Source of the DNA: Clostridia bacterium
GTDB lineage: Bacteria > Bacillota > Clostridia > UMGS1810
Reading direction: 5' to 3'
Assembly (NCBI GenBank): GCA_017549745.1
Contig: JAFYUA010000279.1
Span: forward strand, 1 to 6,150
DNA length: 6,150 nucleotides
Positions 5,338-6,150 of this stretch are shown here, piece by piece. Each line of letters begins with the position of its first letter. Position 1 is the first letter of the stretch. The notes under the pieces were generated by a model. The model had not been told where the DNA came from, searched no databases, and saw nothing but the letters and a program-made list of their open reading frames with translations. The position numbers and the translations under genes are program-made.

Positions 5338-6150
5338 TTAATGCTCGCTTTCTCTCGACACTGAAAGCACCACGCCCATCTCAGCCAATATGAACACAAG
5401 CGATGTGCCTCCATAGCTGAAGAACGGAAGCGGCATGCCCGTTGCCGGCATCGATGAGGTTACAACTGCAATATTTATGATAACCTGAACTGCTATAAGT
5501 CCTATTATGCCCGTGACCATGAGCTTTGAAAAACGGTCGGGCGCATTTGAGGCTATTTTGATGCCTTTCCAAAGAAGTATCACAAAAAGCAATAGCATGA
5601 GCGCGGCTCCAATGAAGCCAAGCTCCTCGCATATGATTGAGAACACAAAGTCATTTTGCGCCTCGGGCAGATACAGATATTTCTGACGGCTCTGACCAAG
5701 ACCAAGGCCAAAGAAGCCGCCGCTGCCTATGGCATAGAGCGACTGCACTATCTGATAGCCCTCGCCCTGCTTGTATTTGAACGGGTCAAGAAATGCAAAG
5801 AAACGGTCGGCACGGTATTCGGCACTAAACATTGCCACAACCACCACCGCCACAGCAGGAAGACCCACCGTCATAAAATGGCTGAGCTTGGCACCTGCCG
5901 CCCAGAGCACTATGAAGCCTCCAAGAGCGATAACAACTGCACCGCTAAGGTGAGGCTCGATGAACACCAAAAGAGCCATGAGACCTACAATGCACACATA
6001 TGGCAAAAAGCCTTTGGTGAAGGTTTTGAGAGCTTCGCCGTTTACTGTGAGGCTGCGTGCAAGGAATACTATGATGGCAAACTTGGCAACCTCTGAGGGC
6101 TGAAAGCTGAACGCTCCAAAGCCGAGCCACCTCTTGGCACCCTTTGCCTC
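5338..6150 (-). CDS. ftsW: Septal peptidoglycan polymerase FtsW (C-terminal 270 residues; 5' end outside the window)
   Basis: FtsW is a SEDS-family glycosyltransferase. It polymerises lipid II at the septum together with a class B penicillin-binding protein. The frame is open without a stop from 6150 to the TAA at 5340-5338, so the gene continues past the right edge. The first visible residues (EAKGAKRWLGFG, then FQPSEVAK) match the conserved loop near the middle of the N-terminal half. Further on are EPHLSGAVV, GYQIVQSLYAIGSGG, the catalytic-loop sequence YLPEAQNDFVFSIICEELG, and the C-terminal MPLPFFSYGGTS signature. The aspartate of the QND motif corresponds to the essential Asp of FtsW/RodA (E. 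coli FtsW D297). Several hydrophobic membrane segments are evident. SEDS paralogues RodA and SpoVE are alternatives, but the position next to murG favours FtsW (or SpoVE in a spore former). It is probably cotranscribed with murG. Confidence 0.93.
   Translation of the reverse strand, partial: EAKGAKRWLGFGAFSFQPSEVAKFAIIVFLARSLTVNGEALKTFTKGFLPYVCIVGLMALLVFIEPHLSGAVVIALGGFIVLWAAGAKLSHFMTVGLPAVAVVVVAMFSAEYRADRFFAFLDPFKYKQGEGYQIVQSLYAIGSGGFFGLGLGQSRQKYLYLPEAQNDFVFSIICEELGFIGAALMLLLFVILLWKGIKIASNAPDRFSKLMVTGIIGLIAVQVIINIAVVTSSMPATGMPLPFFSYGGTSLVFILAEMGVVLSVSRESEH

Noticed and set aside
5316..5414. N-terminal extension of MurG by 33 residues
   Set aside because: It overlaps the end of ftsW in another frame, does not resemble the family, and the ATG at 5315 has a GGAGG and the conserved MurG N terminus.
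5920..5946. EPHLSG in place of the E. coli QPDLGT motif in FtsW
   Set aside because: I considered it a lost residue, but similar EPHLS or QPHLS versions are, as far as I recall, common in Clostridia FtsW, and the catalytic aspartate further on is present.
5656..6096. A 146-codon plus-strand reading frame opposite ftsW
   Set aside because: It lies wholly opposite conserved FtsW sequence, and its translation shows low-complexity runs typical of antisense reading.

Overview
The window is a stretch of bacterial chromosome holding the downstream half of a division and cell wall (dcw) cluster. All recognised genes lie on the minus strand. In transcription order (high to low coordinate) they are ftsW (3' part), murG, murA, ftsQ/divIB, ftsZ and nrdR. 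A strong intrinsic terminator follows nrdR, and then comes the first 31 codons of a tRNA-dihydrouridine synthase gene (dusB type), which runs off the left edge.

The organism is most likely a member of the Firmicutes, class Clostridia. The gene order murG-murA-divIB-ftsZ, the Gram-positive style FtsQ/DivIB, the strong GGAGG ribosome sites and the AT-rich intergenic DNA all point that way. TAA, TAG and TGA all serve as stops, so the genetic code is standard. The exact family (possibly an Oscillospirales-like gut lineage) is inference. No ftsA lies between ftsQ and ftsZ, and no spoIIGA-sigE-sigG block lies between ftsZ and nrdR.

Layout: 5338-6150 ftsW (partial), 22 bases, murG 4218-5315, a 254-base structured gap, murA 2710-3963, 1 base, ftsQ 1920-2708, a 127-base gap carrying an extended -10 promoter, ftsZ 731-1792, a 78-base gap with an AT-rich hairpin, nrdR 200-652, terminator 132-184, a promoter, then dusB from 94 leftward. 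No gene-free stretch exceeds 300 bases.

The genes work together. MurA makes the first committed peptidoglycan precursor, MurG makes lipid II, FtsW polymerises lipid II at the septum, FtsQ/DivIB links the membrane divisome, and FtsZ forms the ring that organises it. NrdR represses ribonucleotide reductase genes elsewhere, so it sits with division genes by synteny rather than by pathway.

I found no new protein system here; the coding content is ordinary. The part most worth a second look is the 254-base murG-murA gap. It holds a 93-base nested palindrome and a second region of interleaved inverted repeats that cannot all pair at once.
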